Origin: Actibacterium naphthalenivorans
GTDB taxonomy: Bacteria > Pseudomonadota > Alphaproteobacteria > Rhodobacterales > Rhodobacteraceae
DNA: 64,000 nucleotides
Direction: 5' to 3'
Assembly: GCF_014196965.1 (NCBI RefSeq)
Contig: NZ_JACIEQ010000002.1
Span: 372,001 to 436,000 of the forward strand
The position numbers were made by a program, and so were the translations under genes. The notes under the pieces are model-generated. The model was not told the DNA's origin. It did no database searches and saw only the letters and a list, made by a program, of their open reading frames with translations. Shown here piece by piece: positions 1 to 8,986 of this stretch; the stretch's first letter is position 1, and each line of letters begins with the position of its first letter.

Positions 1-663
1 CACCACATCGGCCCCGCCCGTGGCCAGCACGGTTTCAAGCTGATCGAGCCGGTCCACCTCGATCTCGACCCGCACCATGTGCGACGCGACCGCCTTGGCC
101 GCCTCGAGCACTTCGCGCACACCGCCGGCGGCGGCGATGTGGTTGTCCTTGATCAGGATCGCATCCGACAGGCCGAACCGGTGGTTGAAGCCGCCGCCAT
201 GCAGCACCGCCAGCTTTTCGGCCACTCGCAGCCCCGGGGTGGTCTTGCGGGTGCAGGTGATGCGGGTGTGCGTGCCGCTGGTTTCGGCCACAAAACCCGC
301 GGTCAGCGTGGCGATGCCGCTCAGCCGGCCGGCAAAGTTCAGTGCCACCCGCTCGGCCGACAGGATGGATGCGGCCGGGCCTGAGATCTCCATCAGCGTA
401 TCGCCGGGGTTGCAGGCCGCGCCATCGGGCAGGCGCGTGGTGACCTTCAGCGCCGGATCGACCAGACGGAACGCCAGCGCGGCGATCCGCATGCCCGACA
501 CCACCCCCGGCTCGCGCGCGTTGATCCGCGCGTCATAGGTGGTTCCGGCCGGGATCACGGCGCGGGTGGTGATATCGCCATATTGTCCCAGATCCTCCAG
601 CAGTGCGCCGCGCACCAGCGGCTCCAGGATCAGGTCGGGCACGGTCATATGGGCAGGGGTCAT
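1..663 (-). CDS. nadC: nicotinate-nucleotide pyrophosphorylase, carboxylating (partial)
   Basis: Quinolinate phosphoribosyltransferase, the third enzyme of de novo NAD synthesis: it joins quinolinate and PRPP to give nicotinate mononucleotide. The gene runs off the left edge, so only the first 221 codons are present. Family signatures visible in the translation are TRKTTPGLR (about residues 138-146), GGGFNHRFGLSDAILIKDNH (155-174) and EIEVDRLDQL near the cut. The ATG at 663 overlaps the nadB stop in an ATGA, so the two are translationally coupled. Third gene of a nadA-nadB-nadC operon. Identity is clear; only the C-terminus is missing. Confidence 0.96.
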   Translation of the reverse strand, partial: MTPAHMTVPDLILEPLVRGALLEDLGQYGDITTRAVIPAGTTYDARINAREPGVVSGMRIAALAFRLVDPALKVTTRLPDGAACNPGDTLMEISGPAASILSAERVALNFAGRLSGIATLTAGFVAETSGTHTRITCTRKTTPGLRVAEKLAVLHGGGFNHRFGLSDAILIKDNHIAAAGGVREVLEAAKAVASHMVRVEIEVDRLDQLETVLATGGADVV

Positions 664-2237
664 ACGGTTTCCTTCATTACCTTGTCGCGCAGCGCCAGCG
701 CCTGTTTCAGCGTCAGCCGGCTGCGATGGGCCATGTCGGGGCGGGCCTCGGGGAAATCATCCCGGAAATGGCCGCCGCGCGATTCCTCGCGCATCAGGGC
801 GCCGGCGGCGATCAGGGTCGCGGTGGCCGTCATGTTCAGAAAGCCGGGGCAATTCGCCTGTTCCGCCTCGAGCCCGGCAATCACCCGCAGCGCGGCTTTC
901 AGCCCCGCCGCGTTGCGCACCACGCCGACGTGATCTGTCATCTCCCGGCGCAGCCTGGCCACGGCGGCGGGATCGGGGGCAACGCCGCCCGGCTGAAACG
1001 CGATCGAGACTTCGGGGCAAGCTCTGGGCACCACATCACCCAACGTTTCGGCAATGCCGTTGGCGCAGCTCCGCGCGAACACCAGCGCCTCGAGCAGCCC
1101 GTTGGAAGCAAGGCGGTTGGCGCCGTGCAGCCCGGTGGAGCTTGCCTCGCCGCAAACCCACAGGTTGCCGAGGCTGGCGCGCCCGTCGATCGCCGTGTCG
1201 ATGCCGCCCATATGGTAATGCGCCGCCGCAGCCACCGGGATCGGCTCTTTCACCGGGTCGATCCCGGCGCGGGCGCAGGCTTGGGCCACAGCCGGGAACC
1301 GGGTCAGAACCTCGGTGCCAAGCGCGCCGCGCGTATCCAGCATCGGGCGGTTGCCGGCCCGGGTCTGGGCAAAGATGGCGCGCGCCACGATATCGCGGGG
1401 CGCCAGTTCCATGTCGGGGTGCAGGCCGCGCATGAACCGCTCTCCCTGCTTGTTGATCAGGGTCGCGCCCTCGCCGCGCAATGCCTCTGTCGCAAGGGGG
1501 GCCGGATCTTCGCCGATGTCCATTGCCGTGGGGTGGAACTGCACGAATTCGGCATCCGCGATCACCGCCCCTGCCCGCGCCGCCATGCCGATCACCTGAC
1601 CGCGGATGCGCGGCGGATTGGTCGTCAGCGCATAGAGCCCGCCCGAGCCTCCCCCGGCGAGCAGATAGGCCGCGCCCCGGATCAGCACCGGCAAAGAGCG
1701 GGCCTCGGACGCGGTTTGAACCCAGATCCCGGTCACCACGCCGCCGTCGGTCTCCAGCCCCGAGGCCATCACCCCTTCCATCACCTGCACCGAAGGGGCG
1801 CGGCGCACCTGTGCGATCAGGGTTTCCATGATCTGGCGCCCGGCCTGATCGCCCTGCACACGCACCACGCGCGCCATGCTGTGGGCGGCCTCGCGGCTGA
1901 GCATGTAATGGCCTTCGGCATCGCGGTCGAAGGGCGTGCCAAGATCGGTCAGGTCAAGGATATAGTCGCGCGCGTCATGGGTGACATGTTCGGCCACCTT
2001 CGCGTCAACCGTGCCGGCCCCGGCCCGCACCGTGTCTTCGGCATGTTTCAGCGGGCTGTCGGCGGTATCCATCGCCGCCGCCACCCCGCCCTGCGCCCAG
2101 GCGGAGCTTGCCCCCTCGCCCAGCGTTTCCGGAGAGATGACCAGCACCGGGCGCGGCGCCAGTTTCAGCGCGGCGTAAAGCGCCCCCATGCCCGCGCCGA
2201 CAATAACGATGCGATCCGTCGTGACGGGCTGTGCCAT
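660..2237 (-). CDS. nadB: L-aspartate oxidase
   Basis: FAD enzyme that oxidises L-aspartate to iminoaspartate, the substrate of quinolinate synthase. 525 residues, normal for the family. The N-terminal dinucleotide-binding motif reads IVGAGMGALYAAL (about 11-23); SSAWAQGGVAAAM (45-57) and the FVQFHPTAM and GGIDTAIDGRASL stretches are typical of the succinate dehydrogenase/fumarate reductase flavoprotein family, and the long C-terminal helical region is present. It lies 11 bp after nadA and overlaps nadC by 4 bp, giving one operon for the whole aspartate-to-NaMN route. Confidence 0.97.
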   Translation of the reverse strand: MAQPVTTDRIVIVGAGMGALYAALKLAPRPVLVISPETLGEGASSAWAQGGVAAAMDTADSPLKHAEDTVRAGAGTVDAKVAEHVTHDARDYILDLTDLGTPFDRDAEGHYMLSREAAHSMARVVRVQGDQAGRQIMETLIAQVRRAPSVQVMEGVMASGLETDGGVVTGIWVQTASEARSLPVLIRGAAYLLAGGGSGGLYALTTNPPRIRGQVIGMAARAGAVIADAEFVQFHPTAMDIGEDPAPLATEALRGEGATLINKQGERFMRGLHPDMELAPRDIVARAIFAQTRAGNRPMLDTRGALGTEVLTRFPAVAQACARAGIDPVKEPIPVAAAAHYHMGGIDTAIDGRASLGNLWVCGEASSTGLHGANRLASNGLLEALVFARSCANGIAETLGDVVPRACPEVSIAFQPGGVAPDPAAVARLRREMTDHVGVVRNAAGLKAALRVIAGLEAEQANCPGFLNMTATATLIAAGALMREESRGGHFRDDFPEARPDMAHRSRLTLKQALALRDKVMKETV

Positions 2238-2248
2238 GGCCGTGCCCG

Positions 2249-3298
2249 TTACCGGGCCAGCGAACGGCTGAGATCGATCATCCGCTCGACCGCGAGCCGG
2301 GCCTTATCGGCCACCTCCGGCGCAACGACCACCTCTTCGGTCATCGTGTGCAGCGCGTAGAGCACCTTTTCCAGCGTGATCTTCTTCATGTAGGGGCAGA
2401 TGTTGCAGGGTTTGGCGAATTCCACCTCGGGCAGGCTGTCGGCGATGTTCGAGGCCATCGAACATTCGGTGACCAGCATCGCCTTGGCCGGCTTGTGATC
2501 GCGCACCCACTGGATCATGCCGCTGGTCGAGCCGGTGAAATCGGCCTCGGCCACCACATCGGGGGTGCATTCGGGATGGGCGATGATCTTGATGTCGGGG
2601 TCATGCTCGCGGTAGGCGCGCAGATCCTCGGCCGTGTAAAGCTCATGCACGATGCACGAGCCTTCCCAGAAGACGATCTTCTTTTTCGACTGGTTGGCCA
2701 CGTTCTGCGCCAGATACTGATCGGGCGTCATGATTACCGTGTCGCTTTCCATCGCATCGACGATCTGCACCGCATTGGCCGAGGTACAGCAGATATCCGA
2801 TGCCGCCTTCACCTCGGCGGTGGTGTTGACATAGGAAACCACCGGCGCGCCGGGATATTTGGCGCGCATCTGGGCCACGCCCTCGGCGGTGATGGATTCT
2901 GCCAGCGAGCAGCCGGCGGCGCTGTCGGGGATGAGAACCGTCTTGGCCGGGTTCAGGATTTTCGAGGTTTCGGCCATGAAATGCACGCCGCATTGCACGA
3001 TCACCTCTTCCTCGACCTCGGTCGCCTTGATGGCAAGCTGCAAGCTGTCGCCGACGAAATCCGCGATGCCGTGATAAATCTCGGGCGTCATGTAGTTATG
3101 CGCCAGGATCACCGCGTCGCGTTCTTTCTTCAACTTGTTGATTTCAATTACATATGGCGCGAATATCGCCCAATCGGCGGGCGTGACCACTCGGTCCATC
3201 CGGTCATAGATGTCATACGTGGCCTCGGCCTTTTCGACCGACGGTTCCAGATCGTAATGCTCCGCCAGGGCGGATCGCATATTTGAAAGATCGAGCAA
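2249..3298 (-). CDS. nadA: quinolinate synthase
   Basis: Condenses iminoaspartate with dihydroxyacetone phosphate to quinolinate using a [4Fe-4S] cluster. 349 residues. Expected ligand cysteines are seen in VQCGVHFMAET (about 104), in the VTECSMAS stretch and in KPCNICPYMKK near the C-terminus; ILAHNYMTPEI (64-74) is a family signature. I chose the TTG at 3298 because an AGGGGGG ribosome-binding site lies 8 bases upstream; the alternative ATG at 3280 has none. First gene of nadABC. The 140 bases upstream hold an AT-rich stretch around 3335-3360 that could be the promoter. Confidence 0.96.
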   Translation of the reverse strand: MLDLSNMRSALAEHYDLEPSVEKAEATYDIYDRMDRVVTPADWAIFAPYVIEINKLKKERDAVILAHNYMTPEIYHGIADFVGDSLQLAIKATEVEEEVIVQCGVHFMAETSKILNPAKTVLIPDSAAGCSLAESITAEGVAQMRAKYPGAPVVSYVNTTAEVKAASDICCTSANAVQIVDAMESDTVIMTPDQYLAQNVANQSKKKIVFWEGSCIVHELYTAEDLRAYREHDPDIKIIAHPECTPDVVAEADFTGSTSGMIQWVRDHKPAKAMLVTECSMASNIADSLPEVEFAKPCNICPYMKKITLEKVLYALHTMTEEVVVAPEVADKARLAVERMIDLSRSLAR

Positions 3299-3435
3299 CG
3301 GAAGTTCCCCCCTACGAAGCTTGTTCCGGCGTTATCTATACATCTTCAACGGTTTATTCCAGTCGAATGCACATCCGGGCGTCCGGATAAGCGCGCCGGC
3401 CCTGCCGGCCCTGCCGTTACGGCACCCGGCCCGGC

Positions 3436-4983
3436 TCAGTCGATCAGGTAGGTGGTGATCAGGCCGATGCCCTTGACTTCGTGATCGCGCGCATGCGCGG
3501 GGCCGGCGTCCTCTCCCAGCGCCCGAAGCGTCTGGCCCGAAATCTGTATCCGCCCGGCCATGCCCGTGGTTTCCAGCCGGCTGGCCAGGTTAACGGTTTC
3601 GCCCCAGACATCGTAGACAAAGCGCTTGCGGCCAATCAGCCCGGCCACCACGGGCCCCGAATGCACGCCCACGCGCACCTTCAGGTCGGGGTCCAGCCCC
3701 AGCCCTCTGGCCATGGACCGGATCAGATCACGCGAAAAGGCGATGGCGGCGCGGGCGTGATCGGGGCGCGGATCGGGCACGCCGGCGGCGGCCATATAGG
3801 CATCGCCGATCGTCTTGATCTTGTCGATTCCGTGCTTTTCGGCCAGATCGTCGAATTCCGAGAACAGCACCGCGAGCTGCTGCAACAGCATCGAGGGATC
3901 GGTCCGCGCCACCAGCGGGGTGAAATCGACGATATCGGCAAAGATGATGCTGACATCGTCGAACCGGTCGGCGATCTGGGCCTCGCCGTCGTTCAGCCGC
4001 CGGATCACCGGCGCCGGCAGCACCGCGTGAAGCAGCGCATCCGCGCGATCCTTTTCATGCTGGATCCGGGCGGTGAATTCCTTTTCCCGCTCGCGCAGGC
4101 GGAACCGTTCGAGGCAGGCCTCCACCCGGGCATGCAACAGCACCGGGTCGACCGGTTTCGGCAGATAATCCTCGGCCCCCGCCGCGATACATTTCACGAT
4201 CGCGGCTGTTTCGTTCAGGCCTGAAATCATCACCACGGGCATATCGCGCCAGGTCGCGTCGCCCTTGAGCAGCCCGAGCAGCTCGATCCCGTTCATGTCG
4301 GGCATCAGAATATCCACGAGCGCCAGATCGAAACGTTCCTCGGCCAGGGTTTCGAACGCATCGCGTGCCGAACCGGCGGTGCGCACCACATGGCCCTTGC
4401 GCCGAAGCTGACGGGCCAGAATCTCTCTGTTCGCCGGTTCATCATCGACGATCAGGATGCGGCCGGTTTCCCGTGCCTCCGAGGATGCCGACTTGCGCAG
4501 GGTGCGTTCCAGATCCTCGGCCAGCCGCGTGTCGCTGTCTTCGCCGATCTCCGCCCCCGGATCGGCGCGGGACATATCGACCAGCGTTTCGATCTGCGCC
4601 AGCAGGCGGCGCGCCTCGGACAAAACGGTGTTGATGTCGGCGCAGGCGGTATCGCCCAGATCGACGGCGAAATCTTCCAGCACCATCTCGGAATAACCGA
4701 GGATCGCGTTGATCGGGGTGCGCAGATCGTGGCGCAGGCGGGCCTCCGTCTCTTCGCCGCCGCCCAGATCGACCTCGCCGCGCAGGATGGCGTGCACAAG
4801 CTGCTGAAGCGCGCGGGCCGCGCCCAGAACCTTTTCCAGATCCTCCCGCGCCTCTGCCGGGCCGCTCTGGCGCAGCTCTTCTAGGATCAGCGTCTGATAC
4901 CCCAGGATCGCCTCGGCCGGGCCGGCGATCTTCTGCGCGACCCGTGTCGCCAGCGCCAGTGTGCCGATCCGCCCGGTGCTCAT
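3436..4983 (-). CDS. receiver-domain class III adenylate/guanylate cyclase
   Basis: Predicted response regulator whose output is a nucleotidyl cyclase. Order of parts in the 515-residue protein: an N-terminal helical region with a DHp-like RHDLRTPINAILGYSE stretch (about 83-98) but no ATPase domain; a receiver domain (about 175-295; IVDDEP, DILMPDMNG with the phospho-acceptor Asp, KPVDP); and a C-terminal class III cyclase domain (about 340-515). The cyclase keeps both metal aspartates (FADIVDF), the purine-selecting Lys (KTIGDAYMA) and Asp (VYDVWGE), and the transition-state Asn/Arg (NLASRLE). Lys and Asp predict ATP, hence cAMP, as the main product. Starts at ATG 4983 (GTG 4986 possible), 9 bp after the response regulator gene. 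Last gene of a four-gene signalling operon. Confidence 0.9.
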   Translation of the reverse strand: MSTGRIGTLALATRVAQKIAGPAEAILGYQTLILEELRQSGPAEAREDLEKVLGAARALQQLVHAILRGEVDLGGGEETEARLRHDLRTPINAILGYSEMVLEDFAVDLGDTACADINTVLSEARRLLAQIETLVDMSRADPGAEIGEDSDTRLAEDLERTLRKSASSEARETGRILIVDDEPANREILARQLRRKGHVVRTAGSARDAFETLAEERFDLALVDILMPDMNGIELLGLLKGDATWRDMPVVMISGLNETAAIVKCIAAGAEDYLPKPVDPVLLHARVEACLERFRLREREKEFTARIQHEKDRADALLHAVLPAPVIRRLNDGEAQIADRFDDVSIIFADIVDFTPLVARTDPSMLLQQLAVLFSEFDDLAEKHGIDKIKTIGDAYMAAAGVPDPRPDHARAAIAFSRDLIRSMARGLGLDPDLKVRVGVHSGPVVAGLIGRKRFVYDVWGETVNLASRLETTGMAGRIQISGQTLRALGEDAGPAHARDHEVKGIGLITTYLID

Positions 4984-4991
4984 CACCTGCC

Positions 4992-5357
4992 CTACCGTTT
5001 CAGAAGGATGCTGATCTTTTCCAGCAACCCCGGCAGCTCGATCGGCTTGGTGTAATAATCGTCACACCCGGCCTGAAGCGCCTTTTCCCGGTCGCTGGCC
5101 ATGGCATGGGCCGTCAGAGCGATCACCGGAATCCGCGCCGTGGCGGCGTTGGACTTGAGCCGGCGCGTCGCCTCCCACCCGTCGATGACGGGCAGGCTCA
5201 TGTCCATCAGGATGAGATCGGGCAGGATACTGGCCGCAGCCTCGACACCCGCCTGCCCGTCCCGTGCCGCTTCGATGTCAAAGCCCTTGCGCTTGAGCCG
5301 GCGCGACAGCATGTCCAGGTTCATGTCGTTGTCTTCAACGATCAGGATTGTCGTCAT
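4992..5357 (-). CDS. single-domain response regulator (CheY/DivK-like)
   Basis: 121 residues, a bare receiver domain. Acidic pocket in ILIVEDND (about 4-11), phospho-acceptor Asp in LMDMSLPVIDGWEA (about 50-63), the Thr/His switch in ALTAHAM (about 79-85) and the conserved Lys in YTKPIEL. No output domain, so it probably shuttles phosphate in a relay, or acts by protein contact as DivK does. It lies between the hybrid kinase (26 bp upstream) and the cyclase response regulator (8 bp downstream), so the three are very likely one transcript and one pathway. Confidence 0.93.
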   Translation of the reverse strand: MTTILIVEDNDMNLDMLSRRLKRKGFDIEAARDGQAGVEAAASILPDLILMDMSLPVIDGWEATRRLKSNAATARIPVIALTAHAMASDREKALQAGCDDYYTKPIELPGLLEKISILLKR

Positions 5358-5383
5358 GGTCTCGTGTCCTCCCAGGCCCGTCT

Positions 5384-8071
5384 CTATGCGGCCATATGCC
5401 TTTTCAGGGCTGCCACCAGTTCGGACCGGCCGTTCTGGCCCTTCTTTATCACATCGCCCGCATGGGATTTAAGCCATGCAAGCTCCTCTCCCGAAAGATC
5501 CTTGGACGTCACCACGATCACCGGCAGATCGCGGAGCGCGGCATTCGCCTTCAGCGCGCGCAACACCTCGAACCCGTCGAGGTTGGGCATCAGCAGATCC
5601 AGAACGATCAGCGTCGGGCGCCGCGTTTCAAGCTGCGACAGCGCGCGCTGCCCGTCCGAGGCTTCGCGCACCTGCCAGCCTTCGCGCACCAGAATGCGGC
5701 GAAAGAGGGTCCGGGTCGCGGCATCGTCGTCCACGATCAGAACCTCGCGGTCACGGTCGCCCGCGACGGCGTTCAGCGTGCTGATCAGGCGCTTGGGATC
5801 GACCGGCTTGGTCAGGTGATCGACCGCACCGAAGGCCAGCCCCATCTCGCGGTCGGTCACGACGGTGGACAGGATCACGGGCGTCTCGCACAGGTCGGGG
5901 TCGGATTTCAGCTCTTTGAGTACCGACCAGCCATCGCGTTCGGGCATGATCACGTCGAGGATGATGGCATCCGGGCGGTGCCTGCGCGCCAGTGACAATC
6001 CATCCTCGGCATTGCTGGCGGTGAACACGTCATAGCCTTCGTCGCGCACCAGCCGCGCAACGGCGGAACGGGCGCTGGCCTCGTCGTCGATCACCAGAAC
6101 GCGCCCGGCATGCGCGGCCTCCTGCGCCCCCGCCCCGGCCTGGGGCTGCGCTGAAAACGACACCGGAATCGCGAAGGAAAAGGCAGAGCCCGCGCCCTCC
6201 TGGCTTTCGACGGTGATATGCCCGCCCATCATACGGGTGAACTGCTGCGCGATGGCCAGGCCCAGGCCGGTGCCGCCATAGTTGCGCGTGGTAGAGGAAT
6301 CGGCCTGCACAAAGGCCTGAAAGAGCTTGGATTTCTGCACGTCATTCATCCCGATCCCGTCATCGGCGACGATGAACTCGAACATCTCCTGCCCGCCCCG
6401 GCGCACCCGTTTCACCGAAAGCGTGATGGTGCCGCCGCTGGTGAATTTCGCGGCGTTGGACAGAAGGTTGAACAGGTTCTGGCGCAGCTTTGTCTTGTCG
6501 GTCGCGATCTCGTCGGGGTCGATCTGGGCGTCCACGATCAGCCGGTTGCCGTTCTTGGCGATCAGCGGCGCGACGGTGGCCTCGACTTCGGCCAGCAACG
6601 GGCGCAGCGCGAAGGTTTCGACGTAAAGCTCCATCTTGCCGGCTTCGATCTTCGACAGGTCCAGCACGTCGTTGATCAGCGAAAGAAGATGCCGCCCCGA
6701 AGCCATGATCTTTTCCAGATCGTCCACCGGCTCTTCCTGCCCGATGTCCCTGGCATCCTCGATCAGCATTTCGCTGTAGCCGATGATGGCGTTCAGCGGC
6801 GTGCGCAGCTCGTGGCTCATCGACGCAAGGAACCGGCTTTTCGCCTCATTCGCGGCCTCGGCGCCGGCGCGCGCCTCTTCCAGCTCTTCCTGCTTGTCCT
6901 TCAGATCGGTGATGTCGCTGTAAACCGCCACCGTACCGCCATCCGGGGTCTTGCGTTTGGTCACCTGCACCCAGGCGCCCCCGATCCGCAGCACCTGGCG
7001 CAGCTCGTCGGGGTGGCGGTGAAACCGCAGCCGCGCGGCCACCCAGTCTTCACCCGGCAGCCCGCCGGTATCGACCGTGCCCCGTTCGACCTGGGCGCGC
7101 AGGATCTGTTCGAACGCCGTGCCGGGCTCGAGAATGTCGTCGACGCCGGTGAAAATCTTGCGGAACCGGGCGTTCATCAACAGCACCCGGTCCTCGGCGT
7201 CGAACAGGGCGAACCCGTCGGGGATGGTTTCGATCGCCGTCATGATCGTGTTGCGCTGCGCCTCGGCGGCTTCCTCCAGCCTGCGGCGCATTTCCTGACT
7301 GTCGCGCAGGGTGCGCAGCGTTTGCGAGATGCGGCCGAACTCATCCTTGCCCTCGGGCGGCAAAGCCACATCGGTTTCGCCCTCGTTCAGCGCCGCAATG
7401 GCCCGGTTCACCTTGTCGAGCGGGGTCAGGATCGAACGCAGCACCAGCCAGGTCAGCGCCGCGCCCGCGATCAGGATCACGACACAGGCGATCAGCGCGC
7501 GCATCACCGAACGCTGCGAAGCCAGCGTCGCCGATCTGTTGGCCTGATCGGCCTCGTCGGCCAGTTGGGCCACGAGCTGGCCCAGCGTCTGATCCACCGC
7601 GTCGCTGCCAAGCCGCGCCTCGGCCAGCAGCGTGTTGCCGATGATCCTGTTGCCATCGGTATAGGCATCCGCCGCATCCAGCGCCCGCGCGTAATAGGCG
7701 GCGGTGCCGGCCCGGATTTTCCCGGCGGCATCGGGGGCGAACTCCTCCAGCCGGGTCAGATCGGCCTCAAGCTCGGTACGGGCGGCATTCGCGCGCCGCT
7801 CTGACAGCGTCAGCAGGCTGACGGACAGATCCGTCATCCAATAGCGCATCTCGCCGAAATGCCGGTCGGCGCTGGCGGCGATCTGCAGGCGGTGAAACCG
7901 GGTGTTGGCATCCTGAATGCGGCGCAGGTTGTTCATCAGGTCAAAGGCCATGAACACCGTGCTGATCACCAGCGCCCCCAGAAGCACAGCCGAAAGCGAG
8001 CCGATGCGCAGCGGTATCTTGTTTTCCGCCAGCCAGCGCAGGCGCGAGGGGGCCGGGCCGGGCGTGCTCAT
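5384..8071 (-). CDS. membrane hybrid histidine kinase (HAMP-PAS-HisKA-HATPase-REC-REC)
   Basis: 895 residues. Two membrane segments (about 22-43 and 190-212) flank a helical periplasmic domain of about 145 residues. After these come HAMP, a PAS-like domain (about 275-390; ETIPDGFALFDAEDRVL), HisKA with phospho-acceptor His in SMSHELRTPLNAIIGYSE, and HATPase with N box NLFNLLSNAAKF and G boxes ADDGIGM and GGTGLGLAI. Two receivers follow (VIDDEASAR...ILDVIMPERDG and IVDDDAATR...VLDLLMPNLDG). Its start overlaps the end of the haem-protein gene (ATGA at 8068-8071), which suggests that protein is its periplasmic signal partner. Downstream are a lone receiver and a receiver-cyclase. Confidence 0.94.
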   Translation of the reverse strand: MSTPGPAPSRLRWLAENKIPLRIGSLSAVLLGALVISTVFMAFDLMNNLRRIQDANTRFHRLQIAASADRHFGEMRYWMTDLSVSLLTLSERRANAARTELEADLTRLEEFAPDAAGKIRAGTAAYYARALDAADAYTDGNRIIGNTLLAEARLGSDAVDQTLGQLVAQLADEADQANRSATLASQRSVMRALIACVVILIAGAALTWLVLRSILTPLDKVNRAIAALNEGETDVALPPEGKDEFGRISQTLRTLRDSQEMRRRLEEAAEAQRNTIMTAIETIPDGFALFDAEDRVLLMNARFRKIFTGVDDILEPGTAFEQILRAQVERGTVDTGGLPGEDWVAARLRFHRHPDELRQVLRIGGAWVQVTKRKTPDGGTVAVYSDITDLKDKQEELEEARAGAEAANEAKSRFLASMSHELRTPLNAIIGYSEMLIEDARDIGQEEPVDDLEKIMASGRHLLSLINDVLDLSKIEAGKMELYVETFALRPLLAEVEATVAPLIAKNGNRLIVDAQIDPDEIATDKTKLRQNLFNLLSNAAKFTSGGTITLSVKRVRRGGQEMFEFIVADDGIGMNDVQKSKLFQAFVQADSSTTRNYGGTGLGLAIAQQFTRMMGGHITVESQEGAGSAFSFAIPVSFSAQPQAGAGAQEAAHAGRVLVIDDEASARSAVARLVRDEGYDVFTASNAEDGLSLARRHRPDAIILDVIMPERDGWSVLKELKSDPDLCETPVILSTVVTDREMGLAFGAVDHLTKPVDPKRLISTLNAVAGDRDREVLIVDDDAATRTLFRRILVREGWQVREASDGQRALSQLETRRPTLIVLDLLMPNLDGFEVLRALKANAALRDLPVIVVTSKDLSGEELAWLKSHAGDVIKKGQNGRSELVAALKRHMAA

Positions 8072-8820
8072 CTGAAGAAGGTTATGCTGATCGCCCCTGC
8101 GAGATCGCCTTCGGCGCCGCCCTCTTTCGGAAATCCGGTGACATCCATTTCCCCGGCGGGGGTGCCGTGGCAGCTCAGGCAGGAGGTGGAGTAATATTCG
8201 GGAATCAGCATCCGGAACGCGCTTTGGCCGTCAAGCTGCACCTCTTCATAGAATGGCGCGCCCTTTTCCCAGCCGGCGCTGCGGAACCTGCCCTCGATCA
8301 CGCCGTCTTCCCATGCGTCGGGGCGGGCCTTGCGGTTGCGCACCAGGTTGCCGGGCGCGGTTACCTTCACCCGGGCCTGCGCCTGCATCTTCTCGGCGAA
8401 ACGCTCGTTGACCAGACGCGCGAAAATCGCCGGGATAAAGCCTTTGAACCCCACGCCCTCGGCGTTGAAAATGGTCTGGCTTTCGTCGATCACCTCGGCC
8501 ATCGACGAAAGCTGCGCCTCCGTCAGCCGGCGCTGAACCTCGGACAGATCGTCGGTGACGGGCGGCGCACCGTTTTGCGCGGTATAGGCCGCGATCACCT
8601 GTGCCACGAACACGCTGCCTGTCAGACCCTTGTCGCCGATGGCGGGATCGTTGATCAGATCCTGATTGCTCGACAGTACGTTGCGCCCCGTCCGCAGGAC
8701 GGCTGCAAGCCGGTTGCCATTGGCAAGCTCCGCCCCGGCCTGATCCGAGGTGCCGGCCGCCAGCGGCGCCGCGCAAAACAGGGAAACGAGCAATGCCGCG
8801 AAAGGTAATCTGTGTCGCAT
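8068..8820 (-). CDS. periplasmic DUF3365 c-type haem protein, putative sensor
   Basis: 250 residues with an N-terminal signal peptide (MRHRLPFAALLVSLFCAAPLAAG) and one haem c motif, CLSCH, close to the C-terminus in STSCLSCHGTPAGE. The middle part, with FVAQVIAAYTAQNG and FKGFIPAIFARLVNERFAEK, looks like DUF3365 (Tll0287-like) domains, which are exported haem proteins often fused to or beside histidine kinases. Here it is a separate gene overlapping the kinase gene by 4 bp. I infer that it senses redox state or a small ligand through the haem and passes this to the kinase. First gene of the operon; 166 bp separate it from the glutaminase gene. Confidence 0.85.
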   Translation of the reverse strand: MRHRLPFAALLVSLFCAAPLAAGTSDQAGAELANGNRLAAVLRTGRNVLSSNQDLINDPAIGDKGLTGSVFVAQVIAAYTAQNGAPPVTDDLSEVQRRLTEAQLSSMAEVIDESQTIFNAEGVGFKGFIPAIFARLVNERFAEKMQAQARVKVTAPGNLVRNRKARPDAWEDGVIEGRFRSAGWEKGAPFYEEVQLDGQSAFRMLIPEYYSTSCLSCHGTPAGEMDVTGFPKEGGAEGDLAGAISITFFR

Positions 8821-8986
8821 GTCAATCTCTGGTGTCTGGCAAAAGAAGCCATCGGAAACGATAATTTGAATCGGTCTTGGGTCGGCGGGGCCGTCGCCGC
8901 CGATACATTATGTCGCGCCACAGCATGGCAAGAAGCCGACGTTGGGTAAAGGTAAAACCGCACTCATGCCGATCGCGCGGCGCGCC

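Noticed and set aside
603-2360. Long plus-strand frame opposite nadB (585 codons)
   Set aside because: High GC leaves the opposite strand open. Its translation is low in family-like sequence and rich in Arg, Ala, Gly and His, while the minus strand encodes clear NadB.
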